A stretch of DNA of 64,000 bases, taken from NCBI RefSeq assembly GCF_000425045.1, contig NZ_AULA01000005.1:42982-106981 (forward strand), read 5' to 3'. Shown here piece by piece: positions 51,014 through 60,108 of the stretch (position 1 is the first letter of the stretch; every line of letters starts with the position of its first letter). The position numbers and the translations under genes were made by a program. The DNA comes from Acidaminococcus intestini DSM 21505 (lineage in GTDB: Bacteria; Bacillota; Negativicutes; Acidaminococcales; Acidaminococcaceae). The notes under the pieces were generated by a model. It was given only the letters and a program-made list of their open reading frames with translations, ran no database searches and was not told the origin of the DNA.

Positions 51014-52894
51014 ATGATTAGGGAACGACGCAATAAGGAAAAATTGACGAGTTATTATAATAAGTTCATTGAAGAGGGCATCATCGATCCCAATGTCCAT
51101 CCGTGGGTCGCTGAGTCGTGGCGTCGCTGCGATGCCCGTAAACAGAACCATGAGACCATGCCGGCTAATGGGGTGCGCCTTTCGGCCAATGAATTGGCCC
51201 GGCAGTTGGAGCTGCATAAAGATGTCCTGACTTATGTGGATGGACTTTTTGAACAGAATAAGCAGTATTTTAACTCCCATAACCTGTCCATGATCATCGT
51301 TGATGAAAAGGGGTATGTCCTCAAAAACTATGCCCTGCCGTTCTTCCAGCGGAGCATTGATGATATTCAGGGCATGCGTGTGCTCGAAGAGGACTGTGGT
51401 ACGTCGAGCCTTTCTGTGGCCCGCAGCCACAATGTTCCCTTCCTGATGTTCGGACCGGAAATGTGGGTCCGCGAATGCCATTCCGGTGATGCCTGCTCCG
51501 CCCCCATCAGTGTGGATGGACAGAATCGATACTTTTTGTCCATGTTCAGCCTGGACCAGAATGACCTGCCTTATGACATCCTGCTCAGCTTGCTCATGAC
51601 CATGAAGTATTCCGTCGAAAATTACCTCAAGATGATTGAATACTGGAAGGTCTGCAACATCATCTCCGAAGACATCCCTGCAGCTATTTTCTGGGTCAAC
51701 CGGGATGGCTCCCTGCGCTACGCCAATGACCGGGCCCGTCTGCGCATGGATGAGGGGGCCCGTATGGAAGATGTCTTCCTGAACTATGAACATATTCCTG
51801 TACAAAAAGGTTTTGATGGCAAGAAGACGATCCGTAAGGAAATCACGTGGATTACCCAGGACCGTACCTATGAAGATGTGACGAGCGTCCTGCCCGTCTA
51901 TAACAGCGGCCGTGTCGACAGTGTCGTCGTCATCACCATGTCCATCGAGGATTTGAAGACCACCATTGCCCACGCCACGGGATACAGTTCCCGCTACAGC
52001 CTTTACAGTATGGTCGGTAATTCCAGCGAGTTCCAGGCCCTGCAGCATAAGGCCGCCCGCGTCGCCCGCGGGGATAATAACATCCTGCTCCAAGGCGAAC
52101 CGGGTACGGGCAAGCAGCGTCTTGCCCACGGTATCCATCAGGCAAGTCCACGGGCTGCGGCTCCGCTCATTACGGTGCGCGGTCACGAAGGACCGGAAGA
52201 GGAACTGGAAGAAGAATTTTTTGGCAAGACCGATGGTACGGGCCATCTGGCAGCCGGCAGTTTGGAACTGGCCAATGGGGGAACGCTTTTCCTTGATGAA
52301 GTGGAAAAATTCCCGACGAAGCTGGGCGATGTCTTGGCTGATGCTTTGAAAAACGGTGTTCTCAACAAGGAGACAGGCGTTCGCCGGAAATTCAATGTCC
52401 GCATCATTGCGGCCTGTGACTCCAACTTGAAACGTCTGACCGATAAAGGCCTCTTTTCCAAGAGCCTCTATGAACTGGTCATTGGCACCGTCGTCCGGGT
52501 ACCGCCCCTGCGGGAGCGGGTGGAAGATGTGGAAGTCATTGCCAACCATATCCTTACGGAAATGGCGGCCCGTCACAGCATGCCGACAAAGACGCTTTCC
52601 CACGAGGCCATGGAACTCCTCAACAGCTGCCACTGGCCCGGCAATATCAAGCAGCTCCAGGGAGTCATTGAACAGGCCTTCTTCCATACGGCAGGCAGTG
52701 TCATCGACGCCAGCCATATCAAGCTGCCTGGGGAACACCGCATTGAAAAATCCTGGAAGCATGATAAGGATGCCTTTGTTGCAAGCTGGAAACAGGCCGG
52801 TGGCAACATCAGCAAACTGGCCATTATGCTCGGAGTCAGCCGCGTGACACTTTACCGCTACTTGAAAAAATACGACCTAGGTCCCAAAAAATAA
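51014..52894 (+). CDS. NtrC-type (AcoR/DhaR-like) regulator with degenerate AAA+ domain
   Basis: A 626-residue regulator: GAF-like sensor (about residues 75-220, VLEEDCGTSSLSVARSH), PAS (about 220-330, IPAAIFWVNRDGSLRYAND), AAA+ (about 335-560) and Fis-type HTH (GGNISKLAIMLGVSRVTLYRYLKK). Walker A GEPGTGKQ and Walker B GGTLFLDEVEKF are present, but the GAFTGA loop is missing (EEEFFGKTDGTGHLAAGS) and the arginine fingers of FREDLYYRL read FSKSLYELV. The domain probably does not activate sigma-54 RNA polymerase in the usual way; it may act on sigma-A promoters, as E. coli DhaR does. No target operon is evident. Confidence 0.88.
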   Translation: MIRERRNKEKLTSYYNKFIEEGIIDPNVHPWVAESWRRCDARKQNHETMPANGVRLSANELARQLELHKDVLTYVDGLFEQNKQYFNSHNLSMIIVDEKGYVLKNYALPFFQRSIDDIQGMRVLEEDCGTSSLSVARSHNVPFLMFGPEMWVRECHSGDACSAPISVDGQNRYFLSMFSLDQNDLPYDILLSLLMTMKYSVENYLKMIEYWKVCNIISEDIPAAIFWVNRDGSLRYANDRARLRMDEGARMEDVFLNYEHIPVQKGFDGKKTIRKEITWITQDRTYEDVTSVLPVYNSGRVDSVVVITMSIEDLKTTIAHATGYSSRYSLYSMVGNSSEFQALQHKAARVARGDNNILLQGEPGTGKQRLAHGIHQASPRAAAPLITVRGHEGPEEELEEEFFGKTDGTGHLAAGSLELANGGTLFLDEVEKFPTKLGDVLADALKNGVLNKETGVRRKFNVRIIAACDSNLKRLTDKGLFSKSLYELVIGTVVRVPPLRERVEDVEVIANHILTEMAARHSMPTKTLSHEAMELLNSCHWPGNIKQLQGVIEQAFFHTAGSVIDASHIKLPGEHRIEKSWKHDKDAFVASWKQAGGNISKLAIMLGVSRVTLYRYLKKYDLGPKK

Positions 52895-53039
52895 ATCAAG
52901 GACATTATAGGGACGCATCTGTCCCGGGAAAGGTGCGCTTTGCCATCGACAAAACGCATCTTTTCGTGCTTTTTGTGAATGCCTCGTAAAAGGCTGCAAA
53001 AAGCCAGGAGCAGATCACCCTAAGGAGGAGCCCAGACCC

Positions 53040-53678
53040 ATGCGTTTACGAAAAAAGCCCTGGATATCCCAGGCCTTGGAAGACTATAAAGGAAAAGAAC
53101 TGCTCGAGGACGGTCTCGAGGCATACAAGGGAAAATGGCGCGCCCTTCTGGGCGATAAACCCCTTTACCTTGAAATTGGCTGTGGCAAGGGGCAGTTTAT
53201 CAGCCAAATGGCCCAGCTTCATCCCGAAAATGCCTACCTTGGCATTGAAACCCAGCGGGATGTCTGTTACTATGCTGTGAAAAAACTGCGGGATCAGGAA
53301 ATTGATAATGCCCGTATTCTGCGGGCTGATGCGGCCCATCTGCTTGACTGGTTCGAAAAAGGGGAAGTGGAAGGGCTCTACCTCAACTTCAGCGATCCCT
53401 GGCCCAAGGCTCGTCATGCAAAACGACGCCTTACTTACCGCAGTTTCCTTGCTCTTTATAAGACAATCCTAAAACCCGCGGGGCATCTGCGGTTCAAGAC
53501 CGATAACGATGCGCTTTTTGAGTTTTCCTTGGAAGAATTCAAGGAATTTGGCCTTCCCCTTCTCACCGTAAGCAGGGACCTCCACCACACGGAGATCCTC
53601 AACGAAGCACAGACAGAGTACGAACAGCGCTTCAGTGCCTTGGGAAAGAATATCAATTTCTGCGAAGTTGTTTTTTAG
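53040..53678 (+). CDS. trmB: tRNA (guanine-N7-)-methyltransferase
   Basis: A 212-residue TrmB, which makes m7G46 in tRNA variable loops. The SAM-binding motif LYLEIGCGKGQFISQMA, the catalytic region LYLNFSDPWPKARHAKRRL and the tail KTDNDALFEFSLEEF are diagnostic. ATG 53040 follows AAGGAGGAG. It is 15 bases ahead of ftsW and probably co-transcribed. Confidence 0.96.
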   Translation: MRLRKKPWISQALEDYKGKELLEDGLEAYKGKWRALLGDKPLYLEIGCGKGQFISQMAQLHPENAYLGIETQRDVCYYAVKKLRDQEIDNARILRADAAHLLDWFEKGEVEGLYLNFSDPWPKARHAKRRLTYRSFLALYKTILKPAGHLRFKTDNDALFEFSLEEFKEFGLPLLTVSRDLHHTEILNEAQTEYEQRFSALGKNINFCEVVF

Positions 53679-53693
53679 TGGGAAAGGAATCGG

Positions 53694-54902
53694 ATGATGA
53701 AGGAGAAATGCATCTTCAAAAATCCTAAAATCGCGATGGTGATCCTCGTCATGGCTCTGATGATTGCCGGCGCCCTCAATGTCTATAGTGCCAGTTTTGC
53801 TATGATGGGCTATGGAAAAGGGTATTTTAGCGGCTATATCGCAAGATATCTTCTTTTTGGAGTCATCGGCCTGATTTTAATGGGATGGTTGGGCTGGAAA
53901 ATGGACTATCATCAACTCCTGGGACGGAGGGCGGAAATGGCGATTGCTTTTATCAATATCGTTTTGCTCGTTGCCGTCGATCTGGCCGGTCATACGGCTA
54001 AAGGCGCCCAACGCTGGCTGTCCCTTGGCCCTGTCAGTTTCCAGCCTTCGGAATTGGCAAAGCTTGCCATCATCCTTTTAGGTGCCGCTTACCTCGGGAA
54101 GGTCATGGAACAGGGGAAGAAACCCTCTCTTGTGAATCATTTTTCCTTTGCTGTGGTGATCATCGGCCTCCTTGTTTTCAAGCAGCCTGATATGGGAACC
54201 AGTGCTATTTTGATTGCCATTGCCTTTTTTCTCTATATTCTTGCCGGACTGCCGACCCTCATGGTCATCGGGACAATCCTTATCGGTGCGGTGGGGGCCG
54301 TAGTCGGTGTTGTCATTGCTCCCTACCGGCTGAATCGCATTTATGTATGGCTTGACCCCTTCCGAGATCCCCAAGGTCTCGGCTACCAAATGGTCCAGTC
54401 AAAGGTGGCCATTGGCAGTGGTGGATTTGGCGGTCTTGGGCCTGGCCAGGGGCTGGGAAAATATTTTTATCTTCCTGAAGCCCACACGGACTTTGCTTTT
54501 TCCGTATTCTGTCAGGAACACGGTTTTTTGGGCGCGTTCGTCCTCATTGTCCTTTTTCTCATGCTTGGATATGTAATCTATACGGTCGCACGCCGGACGC
54601 GCGACCATCAAGGGTTTCTCCTTGTCATGGGCGCCAATTTCCTTATCGTTGGACAGGCCTTTGCCAATATGGCTATGGTCTGCGGAATCCTGCCCGTCAT
54701 TGGGGTGCCGCTATCTTTTATTAGTTATGGGGGAACGAGTCTTGTCACGACACTCCTTGCTATGGGGCTTGTTTTCTCTGTCTATCATGACGAAGTGCGT
54801 CGGGAAGAAAAGGAAGCCCCGCCGACTCTGCCCCTCCGCCATTCACAGCGGCCTCCCTTTGTGGGAACGCCGCGCTATCAGAAAGACAGGTGGAAAAAAT
54901 GA
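53694..54902 (+). CDS. ftsW: FtsW/RodA/SpoVE-family SEDS peptidoglycan polymerase
   Basis: A 402-residue SEDS polymerase with about ten helices. Conserved elements are AHTAKGAQRWLSLGPVSFQPSELAKL, VQSKVAIGSGGFGGLGPGQGLGKYFYLPEAHTDFAF (catalytic Asp region) and IGVPLSFISYGGTSLV. It polymerises lipid II with the PBP encoded next, which overlaps by four bases. It sits outside any division (dcw) cluster, so whether it is FtsW or an elongation/SpoVE-like paralogue is uncertain. ATG 53694 or 53697. Confidence 0.9.
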   Translation: MMKEKCIFKNPKIAMVILVMALMIAGALNVYSASFAMMGYGKGYFSGYIARYLLFGVIGLILMGWLGWKMDYHQLLGRRAEMAIAFINIVLLVAVDLAGHTAKGAQRWLSLGPVSFQPSELAKLAIILLGAAYLGKVMEQGKKPSLVNHFSFAVVIIGLLVFKQPDMGTSAILIAIAFFLYILAGLPTLMVIGTILIGAVGAVVGVVIAPYRLNRIYVWLDPFRDPQGLGYQMVQSKVAIGSGGFGGLGPGQGLGKYFYLPEAHTDFAFSVFCQEHGFLGAFVLIVLFLMLGYVIYTVARRTRDHQGFLLVMGANFLIVGQAFANMAMVCGILPVIGVPLSFISYGGTSLVTTLLAMGLVFSVYHDEVRREEKEAPPTLPLRHSQRPPFVGTPRYQKDRWKK

Positions 54903-57091
54903 AGCTTTCATTTTTCAATTTTTTCCGCAGAAAGAAACAAAAAAAGGCGACTGAGGGTCCTTCCTTTCCTCAGTGGAACCGTCCATCGGGACGAAGGAAC
55001 CGGCAGTCCCTGGATAATGACCACGCTTTTTCAGCGTCTGCCGCGCATGAACACAGTCGCCGGATCCTAACCTTGGAAAGGGATCGCGGTGCTTTGAAGC
55101 GCGGTCAGCGGCGTAGCCGCGTCTTGTGCCTTGCTATGGTCTTATTTGTCGGTGCCATTATCCTGCAGCTTGTGAACCTGCAGTTCGTCCAAAAGGATTT
55201 TCTTGCCCACTGGGCCTTGAATCAAATCAGTGGGGAAAACCTTGAAATTGTCCCCCGTGGGAGCATTGTAGACCGTAATGGGGAAGAACTGGCCGTAAGT
55301 GTTGTTTCCCGGTCACTTGCCGTCAATCCTCAGGAACTGGTTGATGATCCTGACCGTTGGCCAAAGGGCCAGATGCCGGTTCGCGATGTGCGTCAAGTCG
55401 CTGCCAACCGCCTTTCCCCTATCCTGCAGATGCCCGCTTCAAAGCTCATGGAGCTTTTTACCGATAAGCAGCATATGTTCTTTTGGGTGAAACGGACCTT
55501 GGATCCCCATGTTGCTAAGGAAGTCTCTGAGGTGTTGGACGAAGAAAAGATCCCTGGATTCCATTTTATTGAGGAAAGTAAACGGTATTATCCCAAAGAT
55601 AACCTTGCAGCGCAAGTCATCGGATTTGTTGGAATCGATGATAAAGGACTTGAGGGCGTGGAAGCTTCCATGGATACTTATCTGCGCGGCGTCAAGGAAA
55701 AGCAGACCAATTACACGGATGCCAAGGGCAACCTCATTGGACCCTCCGGTTTGAATGAGGTCCAGATCCAGCGGAAGAATACTGTACAGCTGACCATTGA
55801 TGCGCGCATGCAGTTCATCTTGGAGCGCGGACTTGACGACGCCATCAAAAAGACAAAGGCGGCAAGCGCCGCGGCAATCCTTATGGATCCCAATACGGGA
55901 GAAATCCTGGGGATGGCAAGCCGGCCGACCTTTGATCCCAATCACTTTGCCGACGCCTCCAGCGAGGCCTATATGAACCGCGGTGTAGGAATCATTTATG
56001 AGCCTGGATCTGTCTTTAAACCCATTATGGGTTCGGCCGGTCTTATGGAAAAGATCATTACGCCGGATACACCCTTCCATGATGAAGGATCCATCGACGT
56101 TGGCGGCCGGCGCATCCGTAACTGGGACGGCCGTGGATTGGGCAATATCAAGTTCGAGGATATCATCAAGTTCTCCGTCAATACGGGCATGGCTTCTCTA
56201 GGACTCAAGCTCGGCGGAGAAAAGGAAACCGAGTATGCCAAGCGCTTTGGCTTTGGCGAGGCTACGGGAACGGATGTACCGGGCGAAGAAGTGGGAATCC
56301 TTTATAATCCGAAGGACATGGTCCCCTCTGACGTTGCCACCATGGGAATCGGTCAGGGGATTGCCGTCACACCGCTTCAGATGCTGCGGGCCATCTGCGC
56401 CATTGCAAACGGGGGGAACCTCGTCCGCCCTTATGTCGTAAAGAAAGTGACCGGACCTGATGGTAAGGTCATCAAGGAAAATAAGACCCAAGTAGACCGG
56501 CAGGTCATTACGCCGGAAGTTGCTTCCCAGATGCGGGCCATGATGGAGAAGGTTGTTTCTGAAGGGGGCGGCAAATCGGCCCAGATCAAAGGCTACAAGA
56601 TTGCAGGCAAGACGGGAACTGCAGAAAAGCTTTCTCCTAAAGGCGGGTATATCCCCGGTGTCTATATTGCTTCTTTTGTAGGCTTTGTGCCTAGTGATAA
56701 TCCTCGCTATGCCATGATCATCATGATTGACTCTCCAAAGGGTGCCTATTATGGGGCACAGGTCTCAGCGCCGATTTTCCGCGACACGCTGCAGCAGATC
56801 CTTGTGGCTCAAGGCGTCCAGCCGAGCAATAAGGCTGATCTTAAGACCATGGATTCCCTTGCGGAAAAGGATGGAGGAAAGGAAGGAACCCTGCCTAGTC
56901 TTGCTCCCAGTGGGGAAAAGACAGTTCGCCTGCCCAACCTCGCCGGCTGGTCCCTGCGGGAGACGATGGAGATCCTTCAAAAGGGCGGGCTTCAGCTCCT
57001 GCCCATTGGCAGCGGAATCAGCTTCAAGCAATCCCCGCCGCCAGGGACGACCCTCAATGAAGGGGATGCTGTAACGGTTTGGTTCCGGTAA
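54899..57091 (+). CDS. Class B penicillin-binding protein (FtsI/SpoVD type) with PASTA domain
   Basis: About 730 residues from ATG 54899. One N-terminal helix (LCLAMVLFVGAIILQLVNL) is followed by a dimerisation domain and a transpeptidase with S371-x-x-K (GSVFKP), SVN and K571-T-G (AGKTGTAEK). A PASTA domain (VRLPNLAGWSLRETMEILQKGG region) ends the protein, as in SpoVD and PBP2x. It would cross-link the strands made by the preceding SEDS polymerase. Confidence 0.93.
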   Translation: MKLSFFNFFRRKKQKKATEGPSFPQWNRPSGRRNRQSLDNDHAFSASAAHEHSRRILTLERDRGALKRGQRRSRVLCLAMVLFVGAIILQLVNLQFVQKDFLAHWALNQISGENLEIVPRGSIVDRNGEELAVSVVSRSLAVNPQELVDDPDRWPKGQMPVRDVRQVAANRLSPILQMPASKLMELFTDKQHMFFWVKRTLDPHVAKEVSEVLDEEKIPGFHFIEESKRYYPKDNLAAQVIGFVGIDDKGLEGVEASMDTYLRGVKEKQTNYTDAKGNLIGPSGLNEVQIQRKNTVQLTIDARMQFILERGLDDAIKKTKAASAAAILMDPNTGEILGMASRPTFDPNHFADASSEAYMNRGVGIIYEPGSVFKPIMGSAGLMEKIITPDTPFHDEGSIDVGGRRIRNWDGRGLGNIKFEDIIKFSVNTGMASLGLKLGGEKETEYAKRFGFGEATGTDVPGEEVGILYNPKDMVPSDVATMGIGQGIAVTPLQMLRAICAIANGGNLVRPYVVKKVTGPDGKVIKENKTQVDRQVITPEVASQMRAMMEKVVSEGGGKSAQIKGYKIAGKTGTAEKLSPKGGYIPGVYIASFVGFVPSDNPRYAMIIMIDSPKGAYYGAQVSAPIFRDTLQQILVAQGVQPSNKADLKTMDSLAEKDGGKEGTLPSLAPSGEKTVRLPNLAGWSLRETMEILQKGGLQLLPIGSGISFKQSPPPGTTLNEGDAVTVWFR

Positions 57092-57147
57092 AGCGTTGTC
57101 ACAGTGGTGCTCCTTGTAGTAGAATAAAATTAAGTGGATTCTTATCA

Positions 57148-57190
57148 GACTGCAGCAGTCTTCTTGGAGGAAACTGTTGCAGTCTTTTTT
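57148..57190 (+). terminator. Terminator of the trmB-ftsW-PBP operon
   Basis: GACTGCAGCAGT (57148-57159) pairs with ACTGTTGCAGTC (57173-57184), with one G-T pair, followed by T6. Confidence 0.88.
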
Positions 57191-57238
57191 ATAGGGAGAG
57201 GTCTTCTCTCCTTGTTCCTGAAGAAAGGATGAATCAAC

Positions 57239-58060
57239 GTGAAACGACAGCTTGTCCTTGAAGGTAAGCCCGTGGCTGACGCAATTCGCGAGAAATTGGT
57301 CTCCCAATTTTCCGAATGCGAAGCGACCTTGGCCACTTTTATCATAGGAAACAATGCACCAGCCCATGTCTATAAGCGGAGTCTTTTGAAATGCGCCGAA
57401 AGCCTGGGCGTCAGGACGCGGGATGTGGAATTGCCCGAGAGCGTGACTCAACAGGAGGCTGAGGCCTCCCTTCGTGCTCTCAGCGATGACCCGGCTGTGA
57501 CGGGGATCCTGCCCCTTATGCCGGTACCGCCCCAAATCAAGCAGATGACGCTCATGAGCTGCCTTGATCCCAAAAAGGACATGGACTGCCTCCATCCCTT
57601 GAACAGTGGGGAATTCTATCTGGGCATCAGTCCTTGGGGTCCCTGCACGCCGCGGGCTTGTATTGCCCTGCTTGACTATTATCATATTCCCCTTGTAGGC
57701 AAACGGGTCGTCATGGTGGGGTACGGTGATGTGGTCGGCCGTCCGCTCACGCTCATGCTCGTCGATCGCCATGCGACAGTCACTGTATGCCGTTCCAAAA
57801 CAAAAAATCTGCCTAACATTCTCAGTCAGGCAGATGTGATTTTGAGTGCTGTCGGCAAGCCAAACTTCATCACTGAAGATATGGTTCGCGAAAACTGCGT
57901 CCTTGTCGATATTGGGCTTTCTTCCCTTGATGGGAAAATGGTGGGCGATATTTCTGAAGGGGCAAAGCTCAAGAAGGCTGCTGCCTATACGCCCGTTCCT
58001 GGTGGGGTCGGGGTCCTCAGCAATCTTATGGTTATGGAGACCTTGACGCGGAACCTTTGA
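57239..58060 (+). CDS. folD: FolD-family methylenetetrahydrofolate dehydrogenase homologue with degenerate cyclohydrolase site
   Basis: A 273-residue FolD homologue that begins at GTG 57239 (AAAGGA upstream). The NADP-binding half is normal (VMVGYGDVVGRPL, ADVILSAVGKPNFI, YTPVPGGVG). In the catalytic half the Lys of the family Y-V-x-x-K motif is Leu49 (HVYKRSLLK) and the Gln of GILVQLPLP is Leu93 (GILPLMPVP); the Asp of KDVDG is kept (KDMDC, Asp116). These two residues are needed for cyclohydrolase activity in E. coli FolD. Either a dehydrogenase-only enzyme or a diverged paralogue. Confidence 0.82.
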   Translation: MKRQLVLEGKPVADAIREKLVSQFSECEATLATFIIGNNAPAHVYKRSLLKCAESLGVRTRDVELPESVTQQEAEASLRALSDDPAVTGILPLMPVPPQIKQMTLMSCLDPKKDMDCLHPLNSGEFYLGISPWGPCTPRACIALLDYYHIPLVGKRVVMVGYGDVVGRPLTLMLVDRHATVTVCRSKTKNLPNILSQADVILSAVGKPNFITEDMVRENCVLVDIGLSSLDGKMVGDISEGAKLKKAAAYTPVPGGVGVLSNLMVMETLTRNL

Positions 58061-58456
58061 TCAGCGGTCGTATCTTGTTTTGAGCTTATTCATGAATTTT
58101 TCCTTTTTGACCAGGAAACGTTCATGGGATCCTTGCCCAATGATTCCGTGTTCATCGGAAGCCGTGAGCTTAAAGGAAAGCTTGCGCCCGTCAATACCGA
58201 CGAGAACAGCTTTAGCGGTTACCTGGCGGCCAACAGCGGTTGCCGCGTCATGGGAGATGTTGAGGCTGATGCCGACACTTGTCGTATCCTCATCGAGGAG
58301 GGGTTCTACCAAGTTGCAGGCAGCCTGTTCCATGAGGGCAACCAGGGCCGGTGTAGCAAAGACATCGAGACTGCCGCTCTTCATGGCTTTTGCTGTGTTT
58401 GTGTGCATGACCATGACCGTTGCTTCAGCAGCGGAACCAATCCGAAATTCTGTCAT
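58061..58456 (-). CDS. FlK-like hotdog-fold acyl-CoA thioesterase
   Basis: A 131-residue single-domain hotdog protein. Thr35, Glu43 and His69 (FATPALVALMEQAA and ISHDAATAVG) have exactly the spacing of the Thr/Glu/His triad of fluoroacetyl-CoA thioesterase FlK. Related proteins hydrolyse small acyl-CoAs. Its stop abuts the folD stop, so the two are convergent with no terminator between them. It sits divergently from the acyl-CoA ligase gene, which fits a shared fatty-acyl theme. Confidence 0.82.
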   Translation of the reverse strand: MTEFRIGSAAEATVMVMHTNTAKAMKSGSLDVFATPALVALMEQAACNLVEPLLDEDTTSVGISLNISHDAATAVGRQVTAKAVLVGIDGRKLSFKLTASDEHGIIGQGSHERFLVKKEKFMNKLKTRYDR

Positions 58457-58608
58457 AACAATTCACTTCTTTCTGCAATGTTTTTAAAATCCATTCGTTA
58501 TCATTGTATTCATTTTTAGGTGTTTAGGCAAGGGAGGGGAGCATTCCATCCTGTTTCCGCAAGGCGTGGAGATAGGGGCCTGCCTTTATGCTATAAGGAG
58601 GGAGAACC

Positions 58609-60108
58609 ATGTTGTTCCACGATATTTTTGCCCATCATCCTAAGGAGCGGGAAGCCATCATCGACCAGGACCGCAGCGTTACCTATGGTGAGTTTCAGGA
58701 TCTGGTGGAGCGCTGGGCCGCTTATTTCGAAGCCCTAGGTGTAAAAAAGGGAGACCGTGTCGGTCTTGTCAGCAAGAACTGTTTGGAATTCATTGTCACC
58801 TATTTTGCTGTCATCAAGGCTGGCGGCGTCATTGTTCCCATCAATTTTCAGCTCGTGCCGCGGGAGATTGCCTATATCGTCAAGGATACAGCGATGAAGC
58901 TTCTTGTCGTAAAGGAGGCGCTGCCTCTTGCAGAACCGCTGCAGGAGCTTTCTGCTCCGTCTCTGATGCAGATTACCTTTGATGAGCTCCATCATGCGCC
59001 AGAGCAGGAATTTGTGCCCGTGTCCCTTACGGAAACCGATCCATCGACCATCATCTACACATCGGGAACAACGGGCAAACCCAAAGGGGCCATGCTCAGT
59101 CACGGGAACCTTTACGCCAATGCCCGTGATTTTATGGAATCGATTCCATTGACGGCAGAAGATACGGCCTTGTGCGTCCTTCCCATGTATCACTGTTTTG
59201 CCTGGACCGTGTGCGTGGCCGGTCCCCTGCTCTGCGGCGGACGAATCGTTATCCAGGCGGTCTATCAGTTCAAGGCCGCCATGCGGCTTGTAAAGCAGTA
59301 CGGTGTAACGATGTTTACCGGCGTGCCAGCCGTATATCGTCTCCTTCATGAGAGCCGCGATCTTGATTCTGTCGATTCTGTCCGTTATTTCATCAGCGGC
59401 GGGGCGCCTCTGGGCCTCGACCTTGCCCGCGGTTTTGCCCTTAAGTTCGGCCGTCCTGTCCTCGAGGGATATGGCCTTTCTGAAGCCTCGCCTGTTGTCT
59501 CCGTCAACCTGCCCCATAAGGTAAAGGTCGGTTCCATTGGTCCGACCATTGCCCACGTCAAGGCAAAGATCATCAATGCCCATGGGGAGGAAGTTCCTCA
59601 TTTCGAACGGGGAGAACTTCTTGTCAAGGGCCCCAATGTCATGCTTGGCTATCTCAACTTACCGGATGCGACGGCTAAGGCCATTGAAAAAGATGGCTGG
59701 CTTCATACCGGTGACGTAGGGTACATGGATGAAGATGGATTTATTTTCCTTGTCGATCGCGTCAAGGACATGATCATTTCAAGCGGTGAAAATGTGTACC
59801 CGCGGGAAATTGAAGAAGTTGTAAGTGCCTATCCTGGCGTGGCGGAGTGTTCCGTCATTGGTATTCCTGATGCCCTGCGGGGCCAGGCCATCTGTCTTTA
59901 TGTGGTTCCTCGGGAAGGGGAGACCATCGATAAGAAGGCCCTGCGCCAGTATCTGATTGGTCGCATTGCCCCTTATAAGGTGCCGCGGGAGTATTTTCTT
60001 GTCGAATCCCTTCCCAAAACAGCGTTAGGCAAGGTGCGCAAGAATGTCCTGCGCGATGAGACCGTGGCCATCCTATCGAAAAACAAGTTTGCCGGGAGGG
60101 CCCTGTGA
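58609..60108 (+). CDS. Medium/long-chain acyl-CoA ligase (AMP-binding)
   Basis: A 499-residue ANL-superfamily ligase. The P-loop IYTSGTTGKPKGAMLSH (A3), EGYGLSEASPV (A5), WLHTGDVGYMDEDGFIFLVDRVKDMI (A7-A8) and LPKTALGKVRK (A10 with catalytic Lys) are present in order. Length and motifs resemble long-chain fatty acyl-CoA synthetases. ATG 58609 follows AAGGAGGGAG. A lipoprotein gene starts at its stop (TGATG). Confidence 0.93.
   Translation: MLFHDIFAHHPKEREAIIDQDRSVTYGEFQDLVERWAAYFEALGVKKGDRVGLVSKNCLEFIVTYFAVIKAGGVIVPINFQLVPREIAYIVKDTAMKLLVVKEALPLAEPLQELSAPSLMQITFDELHHAPEQEFVPVSLTETDPSTIIYTSGTTGKPKGAMLSHGNLYANARDFMESIPLTAEDTALCVLPMYHCFAWTVCVAGPLLCGGRIVIQAVYQFKAAMRLVKQYGVTMFTGVPAVYRLLHESRDLDSVDSVRYFISGGAPLGLDLARGFALKFGRPVLEGYGLSEASPVVSVNLPHKVKVGSIGPTIAHVKAKIINAHGEEVPHFERGELLVKGPNVMLGYLNLPDATAKAIEKDGWLHTGDVGYMDEDGFIFLVDRVKDMIISSGENVYPREIEEVVSAYPGVAECSVIGIPDALRGQAICLYVVPREGETIDKKALRQYLIGRIAPYKVPREYFLVESLPKTALGKVRKNVLRDETVAILSKNKFAGRAL

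Noticed and set aside
50990..52762. 590-residue open frame antisense to the NtrC-like regulator
   Set aside because: Shadow of the regulator; no motif or start signal.
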